64,000 nt of DNA, from the NCBI GenBank assembly GCA_902595115.1, contig CACJOS010000001.1, forward strand, positions 1 through 64,000. Reading direction: 5' to 3'. Of this stretch, positions 8,871-19,593 are shown piece after piece. The stretch is from an uncultured Pelagibacteraceae bacterium. Its GTDB lineage: Bacteria; Pseudomonadota; Alphaproteobacteria; Pelagibacterales; Pelagibacteraceae. A model generated the notes under the pieces. The model saw only the letters and a list, made by a program, of their open reading frames with translations. It made no database searches and was not told where the DNA came from. Both the position numbers and the translations under genes were made by a program. How positions within the stretch are numbered: the first letter of the stretch is position 1; each line of letters starts with the position of its first letter.

Positions 8871-11714
8871 ATGCTCATTGGAAAATATTTTAAAAAAATT
8901 AAGCCTGATTTTAGGAGCCATTATTTTTCAGGGATTTGTTTTAATAGTAAATTATGTGAAAAAAATCACATTTTTTTTGCAATAAAAGGTAATGAAATCA
9001 ATGGAAATAATTACATTAAACATGCCATATCAAAAGGTGCAAAAACAATTGTATATAACAAAAAATTTCAAGGTTTTAAAAATGGAATACTTTATTTAAG
9101 TTTTAATAATGTTAGAAAAATATTAGCTGAAACATCTTATAAAATTTTTTGCCCAAAAATAAAAAATTTAATCGCCGTAACCGGAACAAATGGAAAATCT
9201 TCAATTTGTAACTTTTATTATCAAATATTAAATTTAAATAAAAAAAAAGTCGCGTCATTAGGAACACTTGGCTTAAAAACTGTATTTGGAAATTTACCAA
9301 TGTTGAATACAACAGTGGACCCATTACAACTATCAAAGCATTTGATGAATATTTCAAAAAAAAAAATTAACAATGTAATACTCGAGGCTTCAAGCCATGG
9401 TTTAAAACAACATAGATTAGACGGTCTTAGATTTAAAAAAGGAATTTTTACAAATTTATCACATGACCATCTAGATTATCATAAAAGTTTTGATGATTAT
9501 TTAAAATCAAAATTGTATTTATTTGATAAATTATTGTCAAAAAAAGGTATTGTTATTACAGATAAAGATATTCCAGAATATCAAAAATTATTAAGTATAT
9601 CTAAAAAAAAAAATTTTAAACTAAAAAAGATATCAAACCACACTGGAGATATTGAAATTTTAAATCATAAATATATTGGCGAAAAACAGTTTCTAAAAAT
9701 TAAATACAAAAATGTAAAATTTTCTTTTTACTTAAATTTAATTGGTAAGATACAAATTAAAAATCTTTTTATGGCGATCTTAGCTGCTGAAGATAAAAAT
9801 CTTAAATTTAAACAGATTGTAAAAATACTGAATAAAATTCAGCCCGTAAGTGGAAGATTAGAAAAAATTGGAAGGCTTAAAAATAATGCACTCTGTTTAT
9901 TGGATTATGCACATTCTCCTGATGCGTTAAAAGTATGTTTGGAGAGTCTTAAAGATCAATTTAATGGAAAAAATATATCTTTAGTTATTGGTTGTGGTGG
10001 AAATAGAGATAAATCTAAGCGACAAATAATTGGAAAAATAGCGAATAAATATTGTAGTAAAATTTATTTAACAGATGATAATCCTCGTAACGAAAACCCT
10101 AAAAATATAAGAAAGGAAATAAAAAAAAAAATAGATAAAAATAAACTTTTCGAGATACCAAATAGAAAAAAGGCAATAGAATTTGCTATAAATAATCTGA
10201 GCTCAAATGATATTTTAATTGTATCAGGAAAAGGTCATGAAAATACACAAGATCTTGGAAAAAAAAAAATTTTCTTTTCAGATAAACAAGTAATAACAAA
10301 TGCGATTAAAATCAGAAATAAATCTCTCTCAAATAATTTAAAAGTTAATATTTTGAGAGAATACGTTGATACTCAAAAAATCCCAAGATTAACGAAATTG
10401 AACCGGGCATCTATAAATTCAAAGGATATAAAACAAAATGATATATTTTTCGCAATCAGAGGTAAAAAAAACGATGGAAATAATTTTATATCAGAATCGA
10501 TTAGAAGTGGAGCATCAATAATTGTAACTGATAGACCTAGAATAGTAACAAATAACAAAAAAAATATAATAAAAGTTAAAAACACATTGGATTTTTTGAC
10601 AAACATATCTTTAAAGGTTCGAGATAATTTCCCGGGCAAAACAATCGGGATTACAGGAAGCTGCGGAAAAACTTCTGTAAAAGAATTAGTATCAAGTAGT
10701 TTAAATAAAATTGGAAAAGCAAGTTCATCTCCAAAATCATTTAATAATAAATATGGTGTTCCACTGAGCTTATTCAACTTAAAATTAAATAATAACTACG
10801 GAGTATTTGAGATTGGAATGGACAAGAAAGGAGAGATTGATTTTTTATCAAGTTTAGTAAAACCTGATATTGGAATAATTACAAATGTATCCTATGCACA
10901 TGCTAAAAACTTTAAAAATATTTTTCAGATTGCTAAAGCAAAATCTGAGATTATTAATAATATTAGAAGTGATGGTTATATAGTATTAAATGCAGACGAT
11001 CGGTTTTTCTCGTTTCACAAAAAAATAGCTACTAAACGAAAATTGAACATAGTTACATTTGGTATTTCTAGTGGATCAAATATAAAATTTTTAAAAATAG
11101 AGAAGTTTGGAAATTATTTTAAAATCAAAGTCAAAATTTTTAGCGAAAGCAAAGTCTTTAAAATAAGATATAAATACATGAATTATATAAAAAACATACT
11201 TTCTACTTTAGCGGTTTTATCAATTTTAAGAAAAACTTGTAGCTTAAATATAAACTTTTTTGAAGATTTCAGCATCCCAGTTGGAAGAGGGAATATATCA
11301 AAAATTAAATACAAAAATAAAAAATTTTTTCTTATCGATGAAAGTTACAATTCAAATCCTTTATCTCTCTCAAGCGCAATTTCAAATTTCAGTAACTCGT
11401 CAATAGAACATAAAAAAAAACACTTTCTAATGGGCGATATGTTAGAACTTGGTAGACATTCAAGAAAACTGCATAGAGATATTTCATCATCATTAAATAG
11501 TTCAAAAATAAATAAAATTCATGTTTATGGAAAAGATGTTATTGAAACTTTCAAAGCTATTAAAAATAATAGGAAAGGAAGAATTTTACAAAATACATCT
11601 GATATTTTTGATTTGATTGTTAGAGATTTAAATAATAATGATTATCTAATGATTAAAGGATCAAATTCTACTGGTCTTAATAAGATAGTGGAAACTTTAA
11701 GAGGTAAAATTTAG
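8871..11714 (+). CDS. Fused UDP-MurNAc tripeptide synthetase (MurE) and UDP-MurNAc-tripeptide-D-Ala-D-Ala ligase (MurF)
   Basis: 947 aa single ORF. MurE half: 'VTGTNGKSSICNFYYQIL' and the DNPR motif 'LTDDNPRNENP' (meso-DAP type). MurF half: 'IGITGSCGKTSVKELV...IIDESYNSNPLSLSSAI...MGDMLELG'. Confidence 0.93.
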   Translation: MLIGKYFKKIKPDFRSHYFSGICFNSKLCEKNHIFFAIKGNEINGNNYIKHAISKGAKTIVYNKKFQGFKNGILYLSFNNVRKILAETSYKIFCPKIKNLIAVTGTNGKSSICNFYYQILNLNKKKVASLGTLGLKTVFGNLPMLNTTVDPLQLSKHLMNISKKKINNVILEASSHGLKQHRLDGLRFKKGIFTNLSHDHLDYHKSFDDYLKSKLYLFDKLLSKKGIVITDKDIPEYQKLLSISKKKNFKLKKISNHTGDIEILNHKYIGEKQFLKIKYKNVKFSFYLNLIGKIQIKNLFMAILAAEDKNLKFKQIVKILNKIQPVSGRLEKIGRLKNNALCLLDYAHSPDALKVCLESLKDQFNGKNISLVIGCGGNRDKSKRQIIGKIANKYCSKIYLTDDNPRNENPKNIRKEIKKKIDKNKLFEIPNRKKAIEFAINNLSSNDILIVSGKGHENTQDLGKKKIFFSDKQVITNAIKIRNKSLSNNLKVNILREYVDTQKIPRLTKLNRASINSKDIKQNDIFFAIRGKKNDGNNFISESIRSGASIIVTDRPRIVTNNKKNIIKVKNTLDFLTNISLKVRDNFPGKTIGITGSCGKTSVKELVSSSLNKIGKASSSPKSFNNKYGVPLSLFNLKLNNNYGVFEIGMDKKGEIDFLSSLVKPDIGIITNVSYAHAKNFKNIFQIAKAKSEIINNIRSDGYIVLNADDRFFSFHKKIATKRKLNIVTFGISSGSNIKFLKIEKFGNYFKIKVKIFSESKVFKIRYKYMNYIKNILSTLAVLSILRKTCSLNINFFEDFSIPVGRGNISKIKYKNKKFFLIDESYNSNPLSLSSAISNFSNSSIEHKKKHFLMGDMLELGRHSRKLHRDISSSLNSSKINKIHVYGKDVIETFKAIKNNRKGRILQNTSDIFDLIVRDLNNNDYLMIKGSNSTGLNKIVETLRGKI

Positions 11715-12799
11715 TGTTATATTTATTAATTTTAGATCTTATAGATAGTTATTCCTTTTTAAATGTTTTCAAATATTTAACAGTAAGAACTGGATTAGCT
11801 GTATTTACTTCATTACTGGTAGTTTTTTTAATTGGTAATCCTTTCATAAATTTTTTTTCTATGAGGCAAATTTTAGATCCAATTAGAGAGGATGGTCCAG
11901 ATCAACACATAATTAAAAAAATTGGAACCCCCACTATGGGAGGTGTATTAATATTAGTAGGATTATTCGCTGGAATATTACTTTGGGGAGATCTTAAAAA
12001 TATTTATATATTGTTCCTAATTTATATTGTTGGTAGTTATGGACTATTAGGTGCTTTTGATGATTATAAAAAAGTAAAATATAAAAATTCATCAGGTATC
12101 TCTTTTAAATTTAAATTAATTTCCCAAATACTTATTGCTTTTATAGGGATATTATTTTTAACTTATTTTTCGGAGAACCAAGATATAAAAAATTTATATT
12201 TCCCTTTTTTTAAAAATTTAATTATTAATTTAGGTTGGTTTTTCATTCCGTTTGCAATATTTATAATAGTTGGTTCTTCAAATGCAGTTAATTTAACTGA
12301 CGGGCTTGATGGTCTTGCCACCGTCCCAGTTATATTAGTTGCGGGCTGTTTTGCGTTTATTAGTTATGTTACTGGAAACATAGTCTTTTCAGAGTATTTA
12401 CAAATTCCATATATAAAAGATGTTGGAGAGGTTTCGGTTTTTCTAGGTGCTATAATCGGATCCTGCCTTGGTTTTTTATGGTTTAATGCACCTCCAGCTA
12501 AGATATTTATGGGAGATACCGGATCTTTATCACTTGGCGGATCATTAGGTGCGGTAGGTATAATTACCAAGCATGAGATAGTTTTAGCTATTACTGGAGG
12601 TCTATTTGTTTTAGAAGCAGTATCAGTAATTGTACAAGTTATTTCGTTTAAGATGACAGGAAAAAGAATTTTTAAAATGGCTCCTATTCATCATCATTAC
12701 GAAAAAAAAGGATGGCCTGAGTCGACAGTTGTTATTAGATTTTGGATAGTAGCAATAATCTTAGCAATGATTGGTTTAGCAACTCTTAAATTCAGATAA
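11714..12799 (+). CDS. mraY: Phospho-N-acetylmuramoyl-pentapeptide-transferase
   Basis: 'GTPTMGGVLIL...GAFDDYKKV...NLTDGLDGLA...FMGDTGSLSLGG...PIHHHYEKKGWPESTVVIRFW'. Confidence 0.98.
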   Translation: MLYLLILDLIDSYSFLNVFKYLTVRTGLAVFTSLLVVFLIGNPFINFFSMRQILDPIREDGPDQHIIKKIGTPTMGGVLILVGLFAGILLWGDLKNIYILFLIYIVGSYGLLGAFDDYKKVKYKNSSGISFKFKLISQILIAFIGILFLTYFSENQDIKNLYFPFFKNLIINLGWFFIPFAIFIIVGSSNAVNLTDGLDGLATVPVILVAGCFAFISYVTGNIVFSEYLQIPYIKDVGEVSVFLGAIIGSCLGFLWFNAPPAKIFMGDTGSLSLGGSLGAVGIITKHEIVLAITGGLFVLEAVSVIVQVISFKMTGKRIFKMAPIHHHYEKKGWPESTVVIRFWIVAIILAMIGLATLKFR

Positions 12800-14109
12800 T
12801 GATATTAAAAAAGGATCTATACTTTAAAAAAAAGATCTTGATATATGGTCTAGGGATTTCTGGAATTTCATGTTTAAATCATTTAAAAGTTAAAAACACT
12901 GTCAGATGTTTTGATGATAACTTAAAAAAATTAAAATTTTATAATTTAAAAAAATATTTAATTTCAAAAAAAGAAATCTATAAAATTAAATTTGATCATA
13001 TAATTTTAAGCCCAGGTATTGATATTTTAAAATGTTCTTTAAAAAATTATCTTAAAAAAAATAAATCAAAAATTTGTACAGATTTAGATGTTTTTTACTC
13101 AGAATATCCAAAAAATTTTAAAATAGCAATTACCGGAACTAATGGCAAATCTACGACCGCTAAACTATTAAATGATATACTAAACAAAAGCAAAATAGAC
13201 TCAAGATTGATTGGAAATATTGGTAACGCAGCTTTAAAAGAAAAAAAAATTTCAAAAAAAACAGTCTTTATTATAGAAATTTCTTCATATCAAATTTCAT
13301 ATAGTAAAATTTTTAAACCAAATTTTGGGATTTTACTTAATATTTCTCCTGACCATTTGGAAAGGCATAAAACTTTTTACAATTATCTTAAAACTAAATT
13401 TAAACTGATTTTCTCATTAAACAGCACCGATATAGCCTTCATTAACAAAAAAGAGCCTGCTTTCAAAAAGTTTATTAAAAGTAAAAAAATGAGATGTAAA
13501 ATTATTGATGTTAAACATAAATTATCAAAACATGAGAATAATTTAATAAAAAATATTTATTTCAAAAATTTAAATAATCAACAAAACTTATCGTTTGTAT
13601 TAAAAATATGTTCAAAACTTGGTATTAAAAAAAATATTATTTTTAAAGTCGTAAATGATTTTAAACCTTTAAGCTTTAGACAGCAAATAATTTATAACTC
13701 TGATAAATTAAGAATAATAAATGACTCTAAATCTACAAGCTTTTCTTCGTCAATTAATTTATTAGAAAATCTTGATAGAATATTTTGGGTATTAGGTGGA
13801 TTACCAAAAAAAGGAGACAAATTTAAATTTAAAAATAAATCTAATATAAGTAAAATTTATATTTATGGAAAATATAAACCCTTTTTTATAAAATTTTTTA
13901 AGAATAAGTTTAAATTTTCGAAATTTAAAGACTTAAATCAAGCAATCAAACAAGTATCAATTGATATAAATGATGAGGATAAAGATAAAAAAATTAATTT
14001 AATTTTTAGTCCCTGCGCAGCATCTTTTGATAAGTATAAAAATTTTGAGGAAAGAGGCAGACATTTTAATTATTTGATAAATAGTTATAAGATTAAAAAT
14101 GCTAGATAA
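12799..14109 (+). CDS. murD: UDP-N-acetylmuramoylalanine--D-glutamate ligase
   Basis: 'AITGTNGKSTTAKLLNDIL...NISPDHLERH...INDSKSTSFSSS...LSPCAASFDKYKNFEERGRHF'. Confidence 0.95.
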   Translation: MILKKDLYFKKKILIYGLGISGISCLNHLKVKNTVRCFDDNLKKLKFYNLKKYLISKKEIYKIKFDHIILSPGIDILKCSLKNYLKKNKSKICTDLDVFYSEYPKNFKIAITGTNGKSTTAKLLNDILNKSKIDSRLIGNIGNAALKEKKISKKTVFIIEISSYQISYSKIFKPNFGILLNISPDHLERHKTFYNYLKTKFKLIFSLNSTDIAFINKKEPAFKKFIKSKKMRCKIIDVKHKLSKHENNLIKNIYFKNLNNQQNLSFVLKICSKLGIKKNIIFKVVNDFKPLSFRQQIIYNSDKLRIINDSKSTSFSSSINLLENLDRIFWVLGGLPKKGDKFKFKNKSNISKIYIYGKYKPFFIKFFKNKFKFSKFKDLNQAIKQVSIDINDEDKDKKINLIFSPCAASFDKYKNFEERGRHFNYLINSYKIKNAR

Positions 14110-15220
14110 TAAACTATATAATAATCTTTATTTTAATTGGTGGAGAAATTTGGACAAAACAATTTTAACGATTATTATATTACTTTTTACCTTAGGGCTA
14201 TTGTTTTCTTTATTATCAACCTCGCTCGTAGCATCTGATAGATTAAATACCAATAATTATTTCTTTTTTCTTAAACATTGTTTATTTATTTTGATTGGCA
14301 TATCAACAATGTTTTTTTTCTCAATTTTAGGCAAAAATAAATTATTCTTTTTATCATATATTCTTTTTTTAATATTTTTTGTTACATTAATATTAGTTCC
14401 TTTTATCGGAACAGAGGTAAAGGGATCTAAAAGATGGTTAGATATTTTTTTTCTTCCTAGGTTTCAACCAATCGAAATATTAAAGCCCTTTATTATAATA
14501 TTAATTTCAACAGCCCTAACTTTTGAAAATAAAAACTACCAATATATAAAATATTTTGTAAGTTTTTTGTTAATTTTACCAATTATATCACTTTTAGCTT
14601 CTCAACCAGATATAGGTCAAACAATATTAATTTTTTTTACTTGGTTAGCTCTAATTTTTATTTCTGGAATAAATCTTTATTTATTTTTTTCATTTTTCAG
14701 CGTTATAATATTTTCTGTGGCATCATTAATTTTATTTTTTCCAAAATTTCAGTACATTCTAATAAGAATTACCTCATTTTTTGACCCATCGTCAGGTAAT
14801 AATTATCAAGCTGAAAAAGCATCAGAGGCGATAATAAGTGGAGGATTTTTTGGAAAAGGTATTGGCGAAGGGGTTTTAAAAAATAAAGTTCCCGAGGCTC
14901 ATACTGATTATATTGTTTCTGTAATTTCAGAGGAGTTTGGAGCAATTATGATTTTTTTTATATTATTCATATTTTTAATATTTTTATTCAAAATATTTAA
15001 GAAAATTTCATATTTTAAAAATGATAAAATTAGACTTATAATTTTTGGATGCAGCATAATTATTTTTTTCCAGTTTCTAGTACATTTAGGAGTAAATATT
15101 AGAATCCTTCCTACTACGGGTATGACACTACCCTTTTTAAGCTACGGCGGATCATCAATTATTGGAAGCTCGATCCTTGCTGGAATTATATTAAACCTTA
15201 CAAAAAAAAATATATCTTGA
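14099..15220 (+). CDS. ftsW: Peptidoglycan glycosyltransferase FtsW
   Basis: SEDS family: 'KGSKRWLDIFFLPRFQPIEILKPF...SQPDIGQTILIFFTW...LPFLSYGGSSIIG'. Confidence 0.95.
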   Translation: MLDNKLYNNLYFNWWRNLDKTILTIIILLFTLGLLFSLLSTSLVASDRLNTNNYFFFLKHCLFILIGISTMFFFSILGKNKLFFLSYILFLIFFVTLILVPFIGTEVKGSKRWLDIFFLPRFQPIEILKPFIIILISTALTFENKNYQYIKYFVSFLLILPIISLLASQPDIGQTILIFFTWLALIFISGINLYLFFSFFSVIIFSVASLILFFPKFQYILIRITSFFDPSSGNNYQAEKASEAIISGGFFGKGIGEGVLKNKVPEAHTDYIVSVISEEFGAIMIFFILFIFLIFLFKIFKKISYFKNDKIRLIIFGCSIIIFFQFLVHLGVNIRILPTTGMTLPFLSYGGSSIIGSSILAGIILNLTKKNIS

Positions 15221-16290
15221 AAGAAAAAATTTTAATAACCACAGGTGGTTCAGGAGGTCATGTACTTCCAGCTTTAAACTTTTATGAGCATTTAAAAGAA
15301 AACTATCAAGTTTTTTTAATAACAGATTTGAGAGGGTCTAGATTTATTAATTCTGAATTTTATAAATATAAGATAATTGATATTCCAGATATAAAGAAAA
15401 ATTTTCTGAAAATCCCAATTAATTTAGCTATTTTATTAATTTCTATAATTAAATCATTTATTTTTTTAAAAAAAAATAAAATTGATAAAGTTATTTCTAC
15501 AGGAGGCTACATGAGTTTTCCTGTTTGCTTAGCTTCAAGATTTACAAAATCTAATCTTTTTTTATTTGAACCCAATATGGTTCTTGGAAGATCAAATTTA
15601 TTTTTTATAAAACAATGTAAAAAAATATTTTGTTATTCAAAAAGATTAGAAAAATTCCCAAAATTACACACTAAAAAAATAAAGACTATTTATCCAATAA
15701 TCAATAAAAAATTTTACTTATCAAAAAATGAAGGAATAAATAATAAAGATAAAAATATTCTTTTAGTTGTGGGTGGAAGTCAAGGGGCAAACTTTTTTCA
15801 AACTGAGCTGAAAGAGACTTTGTGTAAATTGTCAAAAAAATTTAACTTATCTGTATATCATCAAGCCAGCAAAGATAACTTCCAAAGTCTTGAACAATTT
15901 TATCAGAAAAATAAAATTTCTTTTAAACTTTTTGATTTTGAATATTCTTTGAATAATATTTTAAAAAAAGTAACTTTTTGTATTACTCGCGCAGGAGCAT
16001 CCACTATGGCTGAATTAGTTTTTTTTAAGGTTCCTTTCTTAGCAATACCATTTCCACTTTCAAAGGATAATCATCAATTATCAAATGCACAATTTTATAA
16101 AGAACATAATTGTTGCTGGATATTTGAACAAAAAGATGTAATTAAAATAAATTTTTTTGAAACAATTTCTCATATAATTGCTGATAAAAAAGAAATAGAA
16201 ATAAAAAAAAAGGCAATGAGTGAATTTAGTGAAAAAAATACCTGGGAAAATAATAACAAATTAATTATCAAAACAATTTATGAAAATTAA
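15217..16290 (+). CDS. murG: UDP-N-acetylglucosamine--N-acetylmuramyl-(pentapeptide) pyrophosphoryl-undecaprenol GlcNAc transferase (TTG start)
   Basis: 'ITTGGSGGHVLPAL...STGGYMSFPVCLA...VVGGSQGANFF...CITRAGASTMAEL...IPFPLSKDNHQLSNAQ'. Confidence 0.96.
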   Translation: MKEKILITTGGSGGHVLPALNFYEHLKENYQVFLITDLRGSRFINSEFYKYKIIDIPDIKKNFLKIPINLAILLISIIKSFIFLKKNKIDKVISTGGYMSFPVCLASRFTKSNLFLFEPNMVLGRSNLFFIKQCKKIFCYSKRLEKFPKLHTKKIKTIYPIINKKFYLSKNEGINNKDKNILLVVGGSQGANFFQTELKETLCKLSKKFNLSVYHQASKDNFQSLEQFYQKNKISFKLFDFEYSLNNILKKVTFCITRAGASTMAELVFFKVPFLAIPFPLSKDNHQLSNAQFYKEHNCCWIFEQKDVIKINFFETISHIIADKKEIEIKKKAMSEFSEKNTWENNNKLIIKTIYEN

Positions 16291-17674
16291 ATTAGCAAAA
16301 TCTGAGGTTATACATTTTGTTGGTATTGGAGGTATTGGAATGAGCGGACTCGCTCTAGTAATGAGTAGAATGGGATTTGAGGTTCAAGGAAGTGATATTA
16401 GTATTAATAAAAATATTGAAAGATTAAAAAATAATAAAATTAAAATTTTTATTGGCCATGAAAAAATAAATATCTCTCGTGCAACTATAATTGTAATCTC
16501 ATCTGCGGTAAAAAAAAATAATATCGAAGTTATTTCTGCTAAAGCTAGGAGCCTACCAGTCTATAAAAGAGGAGATATGCTAGGACACATAACTTCATTA
16601 ACAAAAAATATAGTAGTAGTGGGATCTCATGGAAAGACAACAACAACGTCTCTTGTGGCAAGTATTTTATCATTGAGTAATCTTGATCCTACAATTATTA
16701 ACGGTGGAGTTCTTAAATCGTCAAATAATTCTGCAAGACTTGGAAAAAGTAATTGGAGCATCGTGGAACTTGATGAGTCAGATGGTAGTTTTTTAAAAGT
16801 TCAACCAACCTATTCAATAATAACTAATATTGATAGAGAACATATGGATTACTATAAATCTATGAATAAATTATTAAATTTATTTGTTGAATATGTAAAT
16901 AGAGTACCTCCGTTTGGAAAGTCCTTTATCTGTATAGATGATATCAATAATCTTAAATTAATAAAATTAATTAGAGTAAAAAACTTTCTAACTTACGGTA
17001 CTAATAAAAAATCAAATTTCTATATATGTAAATTGAAACAATTAAGAGACAGCTCTTTATTTAACCTTAGAGTAAAACTGCCAGGAAAAAAAACTTTTTC
17101 TATTAAAAAAATAAAAATCCCAATAATTGGATTACACAATATAAGAAATGCAACAGCATCGATTGCGGTTTCGTTAAGTCTTGGAATACCAATAGACAAA
17201 ATAAAAAAAGGATTAATAAAATTTAAAGGTGTTCAAAGAAGATTTAATAAAATATTTGAATATAAGGGAGCCAGTTTTTTTGATGACTATGCTCATCATC
17301 CAACTGAGATCAAGGAAGTGCTAAATGGAGTTAAAAGTGCTTATTCATCAGAAAAAATAGTTTGTATATTTCAACCTCATAGAATTTCAAGACTAAATGA
17401 CCTAAAGTTAGAATTTGCAAAATGTTTTAAGAAAGCAGATGAAGTAATTTTATGTCCAATTTTTACTGCAGGTGAAACTATAAAACTTAACTTCAGCTAC
17501 GAAAGCTTTGCGAGACAAATTACTGACCAGTCTCAAGTAAAACTTTATCTTATAAAAGATAAAAATAACTTAGCTAAATTTATAAAACAAAATATTTACG
17601 GAAATAAAATTGTAATTGGAATGGGCGCTGGATCTATTTCAAGTTGGATAAAAGAATTACCAAAAATAATTTAA
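16280..17674 (+). CDS. murC: UDP-N-acetylmuramate--L-alanine ligase
   Basis: 'HFVGIGGIGMSGLALVM...VGSHGKTTTTSLVASIL...DDYAHHPTEIKEVL...FQPHRISRLNDL'. Confidence 0.97.
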   Translation: MKIKLAKSEVIHFVGIGGIGMSGLALVMSRMGFEVQGSDISINKNIERLKNNKIKIFIGHEKINISRATIIVISSAVKKNNIEVISAKARSLPVYKRGDMLGHITSLTKNIVVVGSHGKTTTTSLVASILSLSNLDPTIINGGVLKSSNNSARLGKSNWSIVELDESDGSFLKVQPTYSIITNIDREHMDYYKSMNKLLNLFVEYVNRVPPFGKSFICIDDINNLKLIKLIRVKNFLTYGTNKKSNFYICKLKQLRDSSLFNLRVKLPGKKTFSIKKIKIPIIGLHNIRNATASIAVSLSLGIPIDKIKKGLIKFKGVQRRFNKIFEYKGASFFDDYAHHPTEIKEVLNGVKSAYSSEKIVCIFQPHRISRLNDLKLEFAKCFKKADEVILCPIFTAGETIKLNFSYESFARQITDQSQVKLYLIKDKNNLAKFIKQNIYGNKIVIGMGAGSISSWIKELPKII

Positions 17675-17675
17675 T

Positions 17676-17752
<77 letters not shown>

Positions 17753-17755
17753 TTA

Positions 17756-17962
17756 TTAAAATCTGTTTTTGAGTTTATTTAATTTTTTAACTCTTTTAAT
17801 ATTTTCTTGTAGAATTCTCTTCTTTTTTTCTGAAGGTTTTTCATATGTATCTTTTAATTTTATAATTTTAAAGAAACCATCTCTTTGAAGCTTTCTCTTT
17901 AAAACTCTTAAAGCTTGCTCAACATTATTATCTTTTACTTCTATTTTAATAACTACCTCCAA
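17756..17962 (-). CDS. rpsU: 30S ribosomal protein bS21
   Basis: 68 aa, 'VKDNNVEQALRVLKRKLQRDGFFKIIKLKDTYEKPSEKKKR'. Confidence 0.93.
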   Translation of the reverse strand: MEVVIKIEVKDNNVEQALRVLKRKLQRDGFFKIIKLKDTYEKPSEKKKRILQENIKRVKKLNKLKNRF

Positions 17963-18004
17963 AAAAAAGATGTCTTAACACTTTAATTTTTTTTTGTCTA
18001 CACA

Positions 18005-18586
18005 TTATGAACCTTGAGATACTGAAAGTTTGGCCTTTTCCTTTTCTTTTTTCTCTCTTTTAATTCTTCTTTCAGCCTTTTCTAAAGCTAAAGATAAATC
18101 TTTTTGAGTAAATAAATTCATAGCAACAGGATCTTTTGGATTAAGATTGTTATAATTCCAATAGTTTTTATTTCTTATCGATGTAACAGAATTTTTTGTA
18201 ATTCCTACAAGTTTTGCAATTTGAGAATCTTTAAGCTGAGAATGTTGCTTAAGCAACCATAGTGCAGAGTCAGGTTTATCTTGTCTTTTTGATAAAGGGA
18301 CGTATTTTTTGATTTTCTTATCTTCTCCCTCAATTTCAACATCAAGAGCTTTAATTTGAAGAGATCTATTTTCATCCTTCGAAGATAACTCTATTTCTTC
18401 CCTTGTTAATTGACCAGACATAATTGGGTCATATGGTTTTATTCCTTTTGCTACTTCACCGTCTGCTATTCCTTGAACTTCAACTTCATGTAAGTTGCAG
18501 AAATTTGCTATTTGCTTGAAAGTAAGTGTAGTATTTTCCACTAACCAAACAGCTGTCGCTAATGGCATTAAAAGTCCACTAGTCAT
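18005..18586 (-). CDS. trcR: DUF1013 family cell-cycle transcriptional regulator (TrcR-like)
   Basis: 'PLMPLATAVWLVENTTLTFKQIANFCNLHEVEVQGIADGEVAKGIKPYDPI...LTREEIE...DSALWLLKQHSQLKDSQIAKLVGITKNSVTSIRNK'. Confidence 0.87.
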   Translation of the reverse strand: MTSGLLMPLATAVWLVENTTLTFKQIANFCNLHEVEVQGIADGEVAKGIKPYDPIMSGQLTREEIELSSKDENRSLQIKALDVEIEGEDKKIKKYVPLSKRQDKPDSALWLLKQHSQLKDSQIAKLVGITKNSVTSIRNKNYWNYNNLNPKDPVAMNLFTQKDLSLALEKAERRIKREKKEKEKAKLSVSQGS

Positions 18587-18813
18587 TATTTTTTCTCTGA
18601 TCTAAAGTTTTGAAATTTTTTATTAAATTTACTTACTCTTCCTTTATCCAATAATTTTTGTTTACCACCTGTCCAAGCAGAATGAGATTTTGGATCTATC
18701 TCCAATTTAAGAACTTCCCCTTCTTTTCCCCAAGTGGATTTAGTCTCAAATTGAGAACCATCAGTCATTTCGACTTTAATGTTGTGGTAGTTTGGATGAA
18801 TGTCTTTTTTCAT
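18586..18813 (-). CDS. rpmE: 50S ribosomal protein bL31
   Basis: '[67 protein letters not shown]'. Confidence 0.95.
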   Translation of the reverse strand: MKKDIHPNYHNIKVEMTDGSQFETKSTWGKEGEVLKLEIDPKSHSAWTGGKQKLLDKGRVSKFNKKFQNFRSEKK

Positions 18814-18848
18814 AACGTGACTTATAGCAAATGAAGATCATAAAACAA

Positions 18849-19589
18849 TTAAAACTTACTCAATTTTTCGAGTATTTTTTCACTTATACTTGAACTTGTT
18901 GCTCTTATATCTAAATTCTCTTTTTTTGATAAATCATTTGAATGTAAAACTCCCCCTGCCTCTTTTACTAAAATAATACCAGCGGCAATATCCCATAAAT
19001 TTAAATTTTCTTGAAAATATCCATCAAATCTACCAGCGGCAACATATGCCATATCAAGAGCTGCGCAACCTGTCTTCCTAGTAGGTACATCAATATTTTT
19101 ATATTTACTCCCATTTGTTGCAAACAAGCATGCCTTTATATCTTTTTTTTTTGAAACCCTAATTCTTTTATTATTTAAGAATGAGCCATTATTTTTTTCA
19201 GCGTAAAACATCTCATTTTTAATAGGGTCAAATATTAAACCACAAATAATTTCTCCATGAGACTCCAGTGCTATCGAAATAGCGAAATGTGGTATGCCAT
19301 GAAGAAAATTTGATGTTCCATCAATAGGGTCTATTATCCAAATATTTTTTTCATCTTTATTTTTTATAAACCCTACTTCCTCGCTAAGAATAGAATAGTT
19401 TTTTTTTAATTTTGATAACTCATTAATAATTATTTTTTCTGCATTTAAGTCTGCATTACTAACAAAATCTGTAGGACCTTTAATTGATACTTGTAAATTT
19501 TCAACCTCACCAAAATCTCTTATCAATTTCTTTGATGCTTTTTCCCCAGCTTTGATCATTAAATTTAAATTAGGTGATAATACATTCAT
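18849..19589 (-). CDS. suhB: Inositol monophosphatase family protein
   Basis: 'ILSEEVGFIKN...IWIIDPIDGTSNFLHGIPHFAISIAL...NLWDIAAGIILVKEAGG'. Start placed at the internal Met (MNVLSPNLNLMIKAGEKA) to avoid the overlap with efp. Confidence 0.92.
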   Translation of the reverse strand: MNVLSPNLNLMIKAGEKASKKLIRDFGEVENLQVSIKGPTDFVSNADLNAEKIIINELSKLKKNYSILSEEVGFIKNKDEKNIWIIDPIDGTSNFLHGIPHFAISIALESHGEIICGLIFDPIKNEMFYAEKNNGSFLNNKRIRVSKKKDIKACLFATNGSKYKNIDVPTRKTGCAALDMAYVAAGRFDGYFQENLNLWDIAAGIILVKEAGGVLHSNDLSKKENLDIRATSSSISEKILEKLSKF

Positions 19590-19593
19590 AAAA

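Noticed and set aside
9112-9357. Antisense ORFs inside coding genes (e.g. 9112-9357, 10373-10777, 30440-30913, 35443-35754, 57616-57900)
   Set aside because: They lie opposite well-identified genes and have low-complexity or composition-driven translations; most likely chance open frames.
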